A stretch of DNA of 64,000 nucleotides from a bacterium (lineage in GTDB: Bacteria > SZUA-182 > DTGQ01): positions 21,328 through 85,327 of the forward strand of contig JBFLZW010000078.1 of the NCBI GenBank assembly GCA_040755755.1, given 5' to 3'. A program made the translations under genes and the position numbers. Position 1 is the stretch's first letter, and the number at the start of each line of letters is the position of its first letter. The notes under the pieces were generated by a model that was not told the origin of the DNA, did not search any database, and saw nothing but the letters and a program-made list of their open reading frames with translations. This document shows positions 27,153 to 35,926 of this stretch, in pieces.

Positions 27153-28901
27153 ATGGCGTTCCAATCGAAAAGGGTGACTGGTGCCCAGCAGCCCGATACG
27201 GCCCAGAAAGAAAAAAAGCTGGTTCTGCAGATTCATCTGCTCAGAGAGCCGGGTGATGGCGAAAAAGTGCTTCTCAATAAATCATCGGTCACTGCCGGTT
27301 CTCAACCAGCCAATGATCTGGTCATTCCCTGCCCGCTGAAGAGATTCACTTTTCTGAAAAAAAGGCGAAGTGGTGGCTATGAGCTTTTTATTCCCGGAGA
27401 AATGACCGGCATCATCGGTCATCCTGACCAGACAGATACGGTCTCTATCGACAGTCTCCGGAACCTCAATCTGCTGCCCCGGAAAAATCAGGGTCATACC
27501 CTTTTTCTGCCTGTGGGGAACAGGGCCGAGCTTTCCTATGGAGGCGTGCGCCTCGATCTGGGATACGTACCGGAGCCGCCCCCTCCACCCCGCAGCAGGG
27601 AGGAACAGGCGTCGGAGGACGTTCTGGAACATGGTTTTCTCGAAGGCGACCAGAAGGGTTTCTGGACCATGTTTCTTCTTTCCCTCTGCCTTCATGTATT
27701 ATTCATCCTGTACGTGTACATGGCTCCTCTGCCTCCTCCCTCTCAGGAGCAAACTACGGCAGCGGAAATTCCGGAGCGGCTCGTCAGGCTGATACTCAAG
27801 GAGGAAGAGAAGCAGAAGGATATTCAGGCCAGCAGGCTCCTGAAAGAGGAAAAAAAGGCCGCTCCGCTCACCCAGCCCCCGGTGCAAAAGACCAGTCCGC
27901 CGGTCAAAGAAGCCAAACCCGCTCAGCAGCCAGCCCAAAAGGCTCAAATCAAGCCCAGGCAGGCTGAATCCTCTTCCGGCAAAGACAAGCCTCGACAAAA
28001 AACAGCCCAATCTGTATCCTCCTCCGGAGCCTCCGGAGAACCAAAACCCTCTCTGGTTGCCTCAACAGATGGAACCACAGCAGCCAAAGATGGAGGATCA
28101 GATGTGCTCAGGCAGGGCGAAGGGCAAACTTCCGTCTCTTCACCGGAAAAGAAAGTTGACCTCAACTCGATCGGCATTCTGGGCATGATTTCATCCCGTC
28201 AATCATCCCGCTCTCCATCCTCCCCAGGCATTGATTCCCAGCTTAACCTTCTGGCTAAAAATGCGATCAATAGTGGAAAAACCCTGGTCAGGCAAATCGA
28301 AAAATCCTCTCCGCCATTGCAGGCCTTTACCGGCGAGGGATTGAATGATGAGCTGCCCCTCGGAGACGGGGAAGGCGGTGAGGAACCTGGAAATGCCCAT
28401 GATGCCGGAAAGGGAACCGAAGGGAAAAAGGCCAAAGAGGCAGAAAAATCCAGATCAAAAACTTCATCATCAGCATCATCAGCCAAAAAGGTAGATGATC
28501 TGGTGGCCATGCACCAGCAGACCGACACCGTAGAGCTTCCGGTCAAGGGTGATCTTGCCCTCCAGAAGATCGTCGATGTTAAAACTTCAGGACCGAAAAG
28601 CCAGTTTCGTACCCCGCAGGCCATTCTCGAAGTGGTGTCATCTTATAAATCCAGCATTATCCATTGTTACAACAAGGCACTCAAGGTATATCCCAGGCTG
28701 GAAGGCAGGCTGGTGGTCGAATTTACGATCACTGCACAGGGGGAGGTTGTTGACGTAAAAGTTGTCTCCTCTACCCTGCCCAGGTTCGACTCCGGCCTGG
28801 ATGCATGCGTGACCAATATGATCCAAAGCTGGCGTTTTGCTTCGATTCCAGTGGGTATAACTACCGTGGTCTATCCCTTCGTGTTTTTCCCTGCCATGTA
28901 A
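27153..28901 (+). CDS. PglI/AgmX-type TonB-like energy-transducing protein
   Basis: A 582-aa protein. Residues about 20-145 form a cytoplasmic FHA-like beta domain (SVTAGSQPANDLVIPCPLKR). One membrane helix follows (WTMFLLSLCLHVLFILYVYM, about 172-191). A long Pro/Lys/Ser-rich periplasmic linker runs to about 480. The C-terminal domain (about 485-582) has YKSSIIHCYNKALKVYPRLE, GRLVVEFTITAQGEVVDVKV, SSTLPRFDSGLDACVTNMI and WRFASIP. This is the AgmX/PglI C-terminal, TonB-like domain known from myxobacterial gliding and from related envelope systems. With the ExbB/ExbD genes it should form a proton-motive-force-driven machine reaching the outer membrane. Substrate or function (motility, transport, envelope constriction) is unknown. 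It is the last gene of the run. Confidence 0.87.
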   Translation: MAFQSKRVTGAQQPDTAQKEKKLVLQIHLLREPGDGEKVLLNKSSVTAGSQPANDLVIPCPLKRFTFLKKRRSGGYELFIPGEMTGIIGHPDQTDTVSIDSLRNLNLLPRKNQGHTLFLPVGNRAELSYGGVRLDLGYVPEPPPPPRSREEQASEDVLEHGFLEGDQKGFWTMFLLSLCLHVLFILYVYMAPLPPPSQEQTTAAEIPERLVRLILKEEEKQKDIQASRLLKEEKKAAPLTQPPVQKTSPPVKEAKPAQQPAQKAQIKPRQAESSSGKDKPRQKTAQSVSSSGASGEPKPSLVASTDGTTAAKDGGSDVLRQGEGQTSVSSPEKKVDLNSIGILGMISSRQSSRSPSSPGIDSQLNLLAKNAINSGKTLVRQIEKSSPPLQAFTGEGLNDELPLGDGEGGEEPGNAHDAGKGTEGKKAKEAEKSRSKTSSSASSAKKVDDLVAMHQQTDTVELPVKGDLALQKIVDVKTSGPKSQFRTPQAILEVVSSYKSSIIHCYNKALKVYPRLEGRLVVEFTITAQGEVVDVKVVSSTLPRFDSGLDACVTNMIQSWRFASIPVGITTVVYPFVFFPAM

Positions 28902-29010
28902 AGGCAGTGCTGATACTTCATCCAGCCGATATTATACTGATAATATACTGAACCGGAAATTTGCCCCGGCTATCTGCCGCAGACAAAATTAACGAAAGAT
29001 ACTCCCGAAG

Positions 29011-30177
29011 ATGAAAAACGCTGGATCCCAAGATACAGAAAAGCCATCGGGAATGGCCCATCTCATTACCCTGTTCTTCTGTGGTGATGTCATGACCGGC
29101 AGAGGCATTGATCAGGTGATGCCCTGCCCCAGTGACCCTATCCTCTATGAGCCATACATGACAGATGCCAGAGGATATGTGGAAATTGCCGAGGAGGCAA
29201 ACGGCCCGATCCCCAAGCCTGTCAGCTTCTCCTATATCTGGGGGGATGCTCTCACTGAATGGGAACGGATGAAGCCGGACCTCAAGATAATCAATCTTGA
29301 GACCAGTATAACCGAAAGCGGCGATTACTGGGAGAGCAAGGATATTCACTATCGGATGAATCCGGCAAACATTCCCTGTCTGACAGCAGCCGGGATAGAC
29401 TGCTGTGCTCTGGCCAATAATCACATTCTCGACTGGGGATATGCAGGTCTGGCTGAGACAGTGAGGACACTGAAAAGGGCCAGGGTGCACGGCACCGGAG
29501 CTGGCCGGAACCTGAAAGAGGCACAGAATCCGGCAGTGATGAAGGTCAGGGGCAAGGGAAGAGTAACGGTGTTCTCCTTCGGATCGCCAACCAGCGGAAT
29601 ACCGCTTGCCTGGGCTGCTTCTGAAGACAAGGCTGGTGTGAACCTGCTGAAAGACTTCTCCGGGGACACAGTCAGAGATATTCAGGAACAAATCCGGGAA
29701 CTGAAGCAGCCGGGAGATATCGTTGTCGCCTCGATTCATTGGGGAGGAAACTGGGGTTATGAAGTTTCTCGTGAAGAGAGGGAATTTGCCCGCAAACTGG
29801 TCGATGAAGCGGGCGTTGACATGATTCACGGCCATTCCTCCCACCATGTGAAGGGAATAGAGGTCTATCGGGATAAACTGATAACCTACGGCTGCGGCAA
29901 TTTTCTGGACGATTATGAAGGCATCGGCGGCCATGAGGCTTTTCGTGATGATCTTGGCCTGATGTTTTTCGCAAAGCTTGATCCTCTGACCGGAAAACTT
30001 GCTTCCCTGCACATGACTCCGACGCAGATTAAAAATTTCAGAGTGAACCGGGCATCCGGAGCCGATGCACGCTGGTTAAGCGAGGTCCTGAACCGAGAAG
30101 GGAAAAAATTCGGGACAGCGGTGGAATTGAGCAGGGACAAGACTCTGATCCTCAGATGGCAGAAGACTGGAGTATAA
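29011..30177 (+). CDS. CapA-family (PgsA-like) metallophosphoesterase
   Basis: A 388-aa protein of the CapA superfamily, related to poly-gamma-glutamate capsule synthesis proteins with a calcineurin-like fold. Motifs in order are FFCGDVMTGRGID, then IINLETSITESG, CCALANNHILDWGYAGL, ASIHWGGNWGYEVSREE, VDMIHGHSSHHVKGIEVY and KLITYGCGNFLDDYEG. These supply the Asp, Asn-His and His metal ligands of the family. No signal peptide is seen at the N-terminus, so the protein may be cytoplasmic, unlike classical PgsA. No other capsule genes are near. The start ATG 29011 has only a weak ribosome binding site; ATG 29053 is an alternative just before the first strand. Confidence 0.88.
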   Translation: MKNAGSQDTEKPSGMAHLITLFFCGDVMTGRGIDQVMPCPSDPILYEPYMTDARGYVEIAEEANGPIPKPVSFSYIWGDALTEWERMKPDLKIINLETSITESGDYWESKDIHYRMNPANIPCLTAAGIDCCALANNHILDWGYAGLAETVRTLKRARVHGTGAGRNLKEAQNPAVMKVRGKGRVTVFSFGSPTSGIPLAWAASEDKAGVNLLKDFSGDTVRDIQEQIRELKQPGDIVVASIHWGGNWGYEVSREEREFARKLVDEAGVDMIHGHSSHHVKGIEVYRDKLITYGCGNFLDDYEGIGGHEAFRDDLGLMFFAKLDPLTGKLASLHMTPTQIKNFRVNRASGADARWLSEVLNREGKKFGTAVELSRDKTLILRWQKTGV

Positions 30178-30322
30178 TATATCCCCTCCCCCTCCCCTGC
30201 CGAATACTTGAAAATGTGAGAAGTTTGAGCTATTATCCTCCCTGATGCATACACCATCAAATCTTGCCGAAGATACGGGAGCATTACCAGATTGTTACGG
30301 CGGGGGAGTAAAAACGGTCGTT

Positions 30323-30379
30323 GGGGTCAGCCCTTGAAATTTGACAAATAAAGGATGTCAAATTTCAAGGGCTGACCCC
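30323..30379. repeat. Perfect 24-bp inverted repeat (GGGGTCAGCCCTTG family)
   Basis: The arms at 30323-30346 and 30356-30379 are exact complements (GGGGTCAGCCCTTGAAATTT plus GACA) around a 9-nt loop. They are extended by an imperfect GTCGTT/AGAACGAC pair. The layout resembles REP or IS200/RAYT-associated palindromes. It abuts the break point of the truncated adaptor gene. Confidence 0.9.
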
Positions 30380-30781
30380 CAGAACGACACTTACAGAAGC
30401 CAAGTGTGGATTGTCGAGCCCTTTGCTTTTACGAAAATCTCAACTCTCGGAGTCGAAGAGCAGCGAGTGCTGGTTATTGCGGATATCACCTCCCCCCGCC
30501 AGAGATGGGAGCGATTGGGTGATGGCTATCGGCTCGAGGCGCACTTCGTTCTCTGGGAACAGGATAATGTCCTGCAAATTCCTGCCGGTGCCGCGTTTCG
30601 GTACGGAGAAAACTGGGCAGTATTCGTGGTGAAAGATGCCAGGGCCTGCCGCCGATTGGTTGTCATCGGCCATCGCAGTGGATTAACTGCCGAGGCACTC
30701 TCAGGACTTACTGAGGGGGAAGTTGTCATTACTCACCCAAATGAATCGATTGAGGATGGCAGCCGCATTTACCCACGATGA
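30380..30781 (+). pseudogene. Truncated RND efflux periplasmic adaptor (C-terminal third)
   Basis: About 130 residues match the C-terminal beta-barrel and membrane-proximal domains of HlyD/RND-type adaptor proteins: WIVEPFAFTKISTLGVEEQR, VLVIADI, GYRLEAHFVLWE, VLQIPAGAAF, WAVFVV and LTEGEVVITHP. The biotinyl-lipoyl and hairpin domains are absent. The reading frame enters directly from the inverted repeat at 30323-30379, where an ATG-less or spurious start at 30341 lies. No RND pump or outer-membrane factor is adjacent. It is best explained as a remnant left when the 5' part was deleted or rearranged at the palindrome. Confidence 0.8.
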
Positions 30782-30790
30782 TTCAAGGTT

Positions 30791-31186
30791 TCATGGAGAA
30801 AGCGGTCCTTTTGGTTTTTTCCCGAAAAGCTCGCTGTACTCATCGGGAAGACCGGATAAAATATCCTCCAGCTCACCCGGCGAGACTGCTTCCTGAAGTA
30901 CCTTCATCACTGCCTGTGCCTGTTCGATTGCCCGGTGAAGCCGCACATCTGCCCGTGCGCTGACCCGGCTGTAGAAATCTTCCAGCAGGAATCGCTCGGT
31001 GTTCCTCCCTTTAATGAAATACTCCTTCAATTCCTTCGGAAGCTGCGCAGCCAGCTCGTCTCGTTCCGTTCTGGAAAGCCGCTCACTCAAGGTATCAAGG
31101 GTGGCTTCGGTGGCCAGTATCGCTTCATCAAGGGATTCAAAGCCGGCGAGCTTCCTGACCCGCTCAACAAATTCATGATAGCGCAT
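30791..31186 (-). CDS. DUF2267-family protein
   Basis: A 131-aa, all-helical cytoplasmic protein that matches the DUF2267 family: MRYHEFVERVRKLAGF, AILATEATLDTLSERLSRTE, RDELAAQLPKELKEYF, then a second half with ARADVRLHRAIEQAQAVMKV and DILSGLPDEYSELFG. The two halves look like a duplicated unit (catalogue of a helix pair ending in LP). The function of the family is unknown. It is convergent with the truncated adaptor (stop codons 9 bp apart) and lies directly downstream of tRNA-Gln on the same strand. Confidence 0.85.
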   Translation of the reverse strand: MRYHEFVERVRKLAGFESLDEAILATEATLDTLSERLSRTERDELAAQLPKELKEYFIKGRNTERFLLEDFYSRVSARADVRLHRAIEQAQAVMKVLQEAVSPGELEDILSGLPDEYSELFGKKPKGPLSP

Positions 31187-31232
31187 CGCTTTATCCTCTT
31201 TTGGTTACTCTCATTCTGTTGGCATGCTTATA

Positions 31233-31303
31233 CTGTGGGGCCTGGATTCGAACCAGGATAGGCAGAGCCAAAGTCTGCTGGCCTACCATTAGCCGACCCC
31301 ACA
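31233..31303 (-). tRNA. tRNA-Gln (anticodon TTG)
   Basis: On the minus strand a full cloverleaf is readable. The acceptor stem is TGTGGGG/CCCCACA, the D-arm GGCT-AATGGTA-GGCC, and the anticodon arm GCAGA-CTTTGGC-TCTGC with anticodon TTG. The variable loop is CTAT and the T-arm CCTGG-TTCGAAT-CCAGG. The discriminator base is G and no CCA is encoded. Length is 71 nt. Confidence 0.93.
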
Positions 31304-31611
31304 TTGTGCTGAAAACCGTCCTCATGCCTGGAGGCTTCAGATTCAGGTTCTTATCGGTAATATCCTGATTTTGATTTTAATGAGAAAATCCATTTGCAGG
31401 GTTCCTCCAGAATCATCCCGAAACAGATTATTAGACATCTGAAATTTTATATAGTATAATATGATACATATAAGTGAGTATCTACTGATTTGACGATGCC
31501 AGGATTCGGAGGTCACCTATACTCCCTCGCCCGTGAGGGCGTCTCTTCTCCCTCACCCCTTTGGGGTTCAGGGGCTTTTATGGTTAGTAGCATGAAATTG
31601 GAGGTAAAATT
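31304..31611. other. Intergenic region with promoter and CCCTC-type palindromes
   Basis: No gene is visible. It holds the candidate promoter at 31431-31460. It also holds the GC-rich palindromic words CCCTCGCCCGTGAGGGC (31524-31540) and CCCTCACCCCTTTGGGGTTC (31550-31569). Similar words occur at 38295, 58376 and 63799. Confidence 0.5.
31431..31460 (+). promoter_or_regulatory. Probable sigma-70 promoter of the dockerin gene
   Basis: TTAGAC (31431-31436), an 18-bp spacer and TATAAT (31455-31460), about 150 bp upstream of the 31612 start codon. Confidence 0.5.
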
Positions 31612-32742
31612 ATGAAACAGCACTTCAGGCTGAGAAAATTTTGGGGTTTCGTATCAAGTTGGGTATGCTTTGTTCTCATCACCGGGACCGCAGGCTTCCA
31701 GGCGCAGGCCCTGGCTCAGGGAATCATCATTGATCATACCTGTACGGACATAAGCCGGATTCCGGAACACTGGATCCAGAAGGCCAAGGCCAGCCTGCGG
31801 ATCAGCTACGGGCATACTTCTCACGGCAGCCAGATCGTAAGCGGAATGGGAGTTATCAAAGGCGAACCTGGCTCGTTATACTGGTTTGACCGCAGCGGGA
31901 CTCAAGGCGGTCTCTCTCTTCATGACTGCGAGCCAAGTGGTGATCTCGGGAACCCTGACCGTACGAGCTGGGCCAAAAGAACCCGCGATCTTCTCGACAA
32001 ACCAGGCAATGACCGGAATCTCATCATCTGGTCCTGGTGCGGCCAGGTGTCCACTGCCTCGGAGCAGGACATTACAACCTATCTCGATCTGATGAGCCAG
32101 CTTGAGCAGGATTATCCCGATGTAACCTTCGTCTATATGACCGGACATCTGGACGGCGGAGGCAGGAACGGAAACCTGAACAAGCGCAATGAACAGATTC
32201 GGGAGTTTTGCCGGGCAAAAAATAAGATCCTGTTCGATTTCGCCGATATTGAAAGCTATGACCCCGACGGCAATTACTTCCTGGATAAAGCGGCTCATGA
32301 CAATTGCGACTACCAGGATGGATCGGTGAGGAAGAATTGGGCCAGGGAGTGGTGTGCTGCCAATCCGGGTAAATGTTCCTCATGCACCTGCGCTCATTCG
32401 CAATCCCTGAACTGCGACCTCAAAGGACGGGCTTTCTGGTGGATGCTGGCCAGGCTTGCCGGATGGAATCCTGAGGCCGTCGAATGTAACGGTGACCTTA
32501 ATCAGGATGGAGGGATTACACCGCAGGATGCCCTGATCGTTTTTCGGTGTTATTTTAATCTTGGCCCATGCTCTGTGTGCACCGATGTGAACCAGGACAG
32601 CGTAATTACCCCGGCTGATGCACTTTGCCTGTTCAAGAGGTTTTTAGGGCTGCCTTCCTGCTTCGACGGGGTGAGTTGGCAAAAAGCAGTCTACCCCCCT
32701 GGGTTTTGGGGGGACCTTTCCGGAGGGATTTGCCGGGGATAA
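31612..32742 (+). CDS. Secreted protein with C-terminal Cys-rich dockerin
   Basis: A 376-aa exported protein. The signal peptide is FWGFVSSWVCFVLITGTAGF, with cleavage near ALA-QGII. The N-terminal domain (about 37-280) has SYGHTSHGSQIVSG, LIIWSWCGQVS, FVYMTGHLDGGG and a Cys-rich end. The SYGHTSHGSQ and WCGQ motifs are shared by uncharacterised secreted proteins; the fold could be an SGNH/GDSL-like hydrolase but no clear catalytic triad is assigned. Residues about 285-345 form a type-I dockerin-like module: CNGDLNQDGGITPQDALIVF, then CTDVNQDSVITPADALCLF, with paired calcium loops and extra cysteines. It shares that module with proteins at 42054 and 55203. The ribosome binding site is GGAGG, close to ATG 31612. 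Confidence 0.82.
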   Translation: MKQHFRLRKFWGFVSSWVCFVLITGTAGFQAQALAQGIIIDHTCTDISRIPEHWIQKAKASLRISYGHTSHGSQIVSGMGVIKGEPGSLYWFDRSGTQGGLSLHDCEPSGDLGNPDRTSWAKRTRDLLDKPGNDRNLIIWSWCGQVSTASEQDITTYLDLMSQLEQDYPDVTFVYMTGHLDGGGRNGNLNKRNEQIREFCRAKNKILFDFADIESYDPDGNYFLDKAAHDNCDYQDGSVRKNWAREWCAANPGKCSSCTCAHSQSLNCDLKGRAFWWMLARLAGWNPEAVECNGDLNQDGGITPQDALIVFRCYFNLGPCSVCTDVNQDSVITPADALCLFKRFLGLPSCFDGVSWQKAVYPPGFWGDLSGGICRG

Positions 32743-32767
32743 AAGGCCAGCAGGGAGGAGATGGCCC

Positions 32768-33184
32768 TTACTCCCCAAACAACTCCCTTTCGGAAAGGGA
32801 TTGCAGATAAGCTACACCTGCTCGCTTGAATTCTTCAAGAGGAAGAGACTGATTGAGCTCATTGATCCGGCAGCGAACCGCAGGAGATATCGTGATCCGA
32901 CACCGCTGCTGCCGCACCGGGCAGTTGGCGGTCAGGGCGCACTGGCCGGTACTTTCAACCCGCACGGGAATATCTTCTCCCAGTACGGTACGGACTCCAT
33001 CACGGATGCACTGCGATTTTCCTTCCAGAATGATTTCGTAAGCCGGAGAGCTGATATCCTGCATCCGCTCTTTCATGCGCAGGGCCAGCGAGACACCGTA
33101 AAATAAACTCGGACATATGTGGCCATGCACTTTCCCGGCCTGCTCAAGCTGCACCTGCAGATGAGCATTCTCCCTCATAATCAT
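32768..33184 (-). CDS. FmdE-like (formylmethanofuran dehydrogenase subunit E) family protein
   Basis: A 138-aa protein with the FmdE signature HGHICPSLFYGVSLALRMKE and a C-terminal Cys-containing region (CALTANCPVRQQ). In that family the N-terminal His/Cys cluster binds metal. The open frame extends to 33235, but those codons translate an intergenic-type repeat. The ATG at 33184 has GGAG about 6 bp before it, so it is preferred. No methanofuran genes are present; most bacterial members have unknown roles. It is the last gene after prkA-yeaH-spoVR on the same strand, about 100 bp downstream. Confidence 0.75.
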   Translation of the reverse strand: MIMRENAHLQVQLEQAGKVHGHICPSLFYGVSLALRMKERMQDISSPAYEIILEGKSQCIRDGVRTVLGEDIPVRVESTGQCALTANCPVRQQRCRITISPAVRCRINELNQSLPLEEFKRAGVAYLQSLSERELFGE

Positions 33185-33225
33185 TCTTTTCTCCAGTCTC
33201 TTCCAAAGATTAACCAGAGTTTTTT

Positions 33226-33290
33226 CTCTGTGCACCTCTGTGTCTCTGGGCTTCTCTGGGGTGTCCTTTGTATTTGCCTTTGTCTTTTCA
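33226..33290. repeat. CTCTGTGTCTCTGG / CAAAGGCAAA-type repeat
   Basis: It reads CTCTGTGCACCTCTGTGTCT then CTGG, with TTTGTATTTGCCTTTGTCTT downstream. The reverse complement (AAGACAAAGGCAAATACAAA, then CCAGAGACACAGAGG) matches 23540-23605 in order and spacing. Confidence 0.75.
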
Positions 33291-34745
33291 GTCGTTCCAG
33301 CGGGAGGAGCTTGGCTGTCTCACTTCCTTGATCTCGAACTGATCGCCGTAGTCGTAATGAAGCTGATAATTCCGGCCCTTTAAAACCGTCTCCATCACTA
33401 CCGGACGGCTCCAGAGCCGGTACAGGTAGCGCATGGTATGCTGGGCATATCCCAGATCAAGCTCACGGCCATCATATTGGTGGCGCAGGAGAAGCTTCTG
33501 CTGGTGCTCGTAATTGGCATCGATGATATGGATGACCGGTACCCGGTTCATGCCCACATTCAGGATCAGGGTATCCCGGACTTTTTTCCAGTTCTCCTCA
33601 TCGGAGACTTTGGTAATGACCCGGTCATTGCCCTGCTGCTCGTGCTGGAAAAGGTCAAGCTCCTGCATCAGCTCTCTGGTCAGATACTGGCGCAGGAAGG
33701 ACTGATCCCGGTCCGATTCCCTGATCTGGAAGAGTTTTTTCAGCCCTTCGCCTCCGGGAAGACCCAATTCCTCCCTGTCTTCGCGTTCCGGGTTTTCCCA
33801 TCGCTGGAAGATATTTTCAAACATCTTGAAACCAAGGTGATAGGGATTCAGGCCGCCCACATGGGGACAGATCACCTGGTTGTGCCGCTTCATGAATTCA
33901 AAATGCAGTCCCTGGGGAAGGTCTAGGCGGTTCAGGATCTGGTAGTGCCAGTAGCTGGCCCAGCCTTCATTCATGATTTTGGTTTCAATCTGCGGCAGAA
34001 AGTACTGGTTTTCTTCGGCTACAATGGTCAGCAGGTCTTTTTGCCAGTCTTCGAGCAGAGAATTGTAGTCCCGGATAAAGGATATCAGATCCTCCTCGGG
34101 CTCGAAGGGGATTTTATGAATATCAGGAGCCACATAGGCGGGCCTTCCTTTCAGGTAGTCAAAATCCTCATACTGCTTTTGAGCCCGTTCGAGGGCCTGA
34201 TTGCGCTGCTCCTTCAATGAGAGTCTCCGGACCCGCAGGTTGCGCCGGCTCTGATATCTCAGGGCATGGGCCGCATCGATAATTTCCTCCACCGCCCGCT
34301 CACCGATGCTGGGATCTTCGATGTACTCGCGGATGCGGTCCGCATGGGACTTGAACATCTCGATCACATAGCCTGAGGGGGTATTGGCGAAGGTGATGTT
34401 GTTCTTAAAGAAGTCATTATGTCCGTAAACATGGGCAATGGTCAAAATCTGAAGCAGCAGGGTGTTGTCTTTCATCAGATACGCCAGGCAGGGATTGGAA
34501 TTAATGACCATTTCATACGGCAGGCCGCTGACTCCCAGTTTGTACATTGTTTTCTGGCGCTCGAAGGCCTTGCCGAAAGACCAGTGCGGGTAATGAGAAG
34601 GCATGCCGGTATAGGCCATGTAGCCGAGCATATCGTTATGGTCGCAGATTTCAAATTCCTGCGGATAGCAGTCCAGCCCGACCTCATGCACTATTTTGAG
34701 GATTTTTTCATCCCATTCTTTTAAATCCTTGATTTGATAATTCAT
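33288..34745 (-). CDS. spoVR: SpoVR-family protein
   Basis: A 485-aa SpoVR homologue of usual length. Visible motifs include the start MNYQIKDLKEWDEKILKI, then GMPSHYPHWSFGKAFERQKT, GLPYEMVINSNPCLAYLMKD and IAHVYGHNDFFKNN. NEGWASYWHYQILNRLDLPQ and IHIIDANYEHQQKLLLRHQY lie further on. The family is linked with spore cortex formation in Bacillus and with stationary-phase/stress responses in Gram-negatives; biochemical activity is not established. The ATG overlaps the yeaH-like stop (34742-34745), so it is translationally coupled. It is the third gene of the classical prkA-yeaH-spoVR operon. Confidence 0.95.
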   Translation of the reverse strand: MNYQIKDLKEWDEKILKIVHEVGLDCYPQEFEICDHNDMLGYMAYTGMPSHYPHWSFGKAFERQKTMYKLGVSGLPYEMVINSNPCLAYLMKDNTLLLQILTIAHVYGHNDFFKNNITFANTPSGYVIEMFKSHADRIREYIEDPSIGERAVEEIIDAAHALRYQSRRNLRVRRLSLKEQRNQALERAQKQYEDFDYLKGRPAYVAPDIHKIPFEPEEDLISFIRDYNSLLEDWQKDLLTIVAEENQYFLPQIETKIMNEGWASYWHYQILNRLDLPQGLHFEFMKRHNQVICPHVGGLNPYHLGFKMFENIFQRWENPEREDREELGLPGGEGLKKLFQIRESDRDQSFLRQYLTRELMQELDLFQHEQQGNDRVITKVSDEENWKKVRDTLILNVGMNRVPVIHIIDANYEHQQKLLLRHQYDGRELDLGYAQHTMRYLYRLWSRPVVMETVLKGRNYQLHYDYGDQFEIKEVRQPSSSRWND

Positions 34746-35911
34746 CCTTCATTCCTCACCTTGGCCCGGTCCCTGCTCAGGAATTTTTTCAGGGCAGGCC
34801 AGACATCTTCTTTGCTGCGGATACCAAGAATGACAAAATTTTCAGTTGCCAGGGGCTCGAAGATTTTCATCATCGATCCCCAGGAGAAGGTGTCAAAGGG
34901 TTTGATTTCGCCATAGCCAAACAGGTTGCAGATCTGCTTGAGCTCCTGGGCATATCTGAGCGCTTCCTGATTGTCCTCGGTAAAGTTATCCCCGTCCGAG
35001 CAATGAAAAGCGTAGATATTCCACAGCGACGGATGATATCGCTCCTTGATGATCTCGAGGGCCTTTTTATAGCCTGACGAGATCATGGTTCCACCCGATT
35101 CGCCCCGGTGGAAGAACTCATTTTCAGTCACTTCCTTGGCCTCGGTATGGTGAGCGATGAATACAACTTCGACGTTCTGGTACCTGCGGCGTACAAACTG
35201 GTACAGGAGGAAATAGAAACTCCTGGCCAGATATTTTTTGGTGATATCCATGGATCCCGAGGTATCCATGACACAGAAGACCACGGCATTCGAATGCTCC
35301 TTGATATCGACCACGATCCGGTTATAGCGCAGGTCATTCTCGTGGAAGGGAAAACGGTCCTCCTCCTCCACATGACTGGCGATCTTGCGGCGGATGTGCT
35401 CCTTCATGGTCCATCGGCGGTTCAGCCGGGGCCGGATGCCAAGGTGCTTGACCCCTTTGGGCTTCATGAGCCGCTCGGACTCAATGATATGGAAGCGCTT
35501 TCGCTCCATGTCCGGCAACTCGAGATCTTCGAACAGATAATTGATGGCCTCCTCCAGGGTGATTTCGGTTTCGTAGATGTCATCACCCGGCCGGTTTCCC
35601 GGTCCGGCCGGTCCGGTCCCCTCATTCTGGGGATTCCCTTTCTGCACCACGTCTCCCGGCTTGGCCTGGCCGTTTCCGGTGCCTACGTCAGGATTGTTAT
35701 GGCCGAAAATAAACTGGTACTCCTTGATCCCCCGGATAGGGATCTTGATCCGCTTGTCGCCGCTCTGGCCGATAATCGACTCCTCGGAAATGATATTCTG
35801 GATATTCTGCTTGATCGCCTCTTTCACCTTTTCCTTGTGGCGTTTGCGATCTCTGGCGCTGCGGTCACTTCCGCGGGCGGCACCGCGCTGAAAGGTTCGA
35901 AATATGGTCAT
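34742..35911 (-). CDS. YeaH/YhbH (DUF444) family protein
   Basis: A 389-aa protein of the DUF444 family. A basic N-terminus (MTIFRTFQRGAARGSDRSAR) is followed by an acidic/basic region, KRIKIPIRGIKEYQFIFG and a C-terminal VWA-like domain. The MIDAS motif DTSGSMD is intact, followed by TEAKEVTENEFFHRGESGGT. Such proteins work with the PrkA kinase in stress and nutrient responses; E. coli YeaH is the model. It starts 15 bp after the prkA stop and overlaps spoVR by 4 bp, which confirms a three-gene operon. Confidence 0.94.
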   Translation of the reverse strand: MTIFRTFQRGAARGSDRSARDRKRHKEKVKEAIKQNIQNIISEESIIGQSGDKRIKIPIRGIKEYQFIFGHNNPDVGTGNGQAKPGDVVQKGNPQNEGTGPAGPGNRPGDDIYETEITLEEAINYLFEDLELPDMERKRFHIIESERLMKPKGVKHLGIRPRLNRRWTMKEHIRRKIASHVEEEDRFPFHENDLRYNRIVVDIKEHSNAVVFCVMDTSGSMDITKKYLARSFYFLLYQFVRRRYQNVEVVFIAHHTEAKEVTENEFFHRGESGGTMISSGYKKALEIIKERYHPSLWNIYAFHCSDGDNFTEDNQEALRYAQELKQICNLFGYGEIKPFDTFSWGSMMKIFEPLATENFVILGIRSKEDVWPALKKFLSRDRAKVRNEG

Positions 35912-35926
35912 GGGAAAATCACTCCC

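Noticed and set aside
31233-31303. tRNA-Gln as an integration site of a mobile island
   Set aside because: No integrase and no repeat of the tRNA 3' end were seen nearby.
32768-33184. Evidence of methanogenesis or C1 metabolism from the FmdE-like gene
   Set aside because: No other methanofuran or tetrahydromethanopterin genes are present; FmdE-like domains are common outside those pathways.
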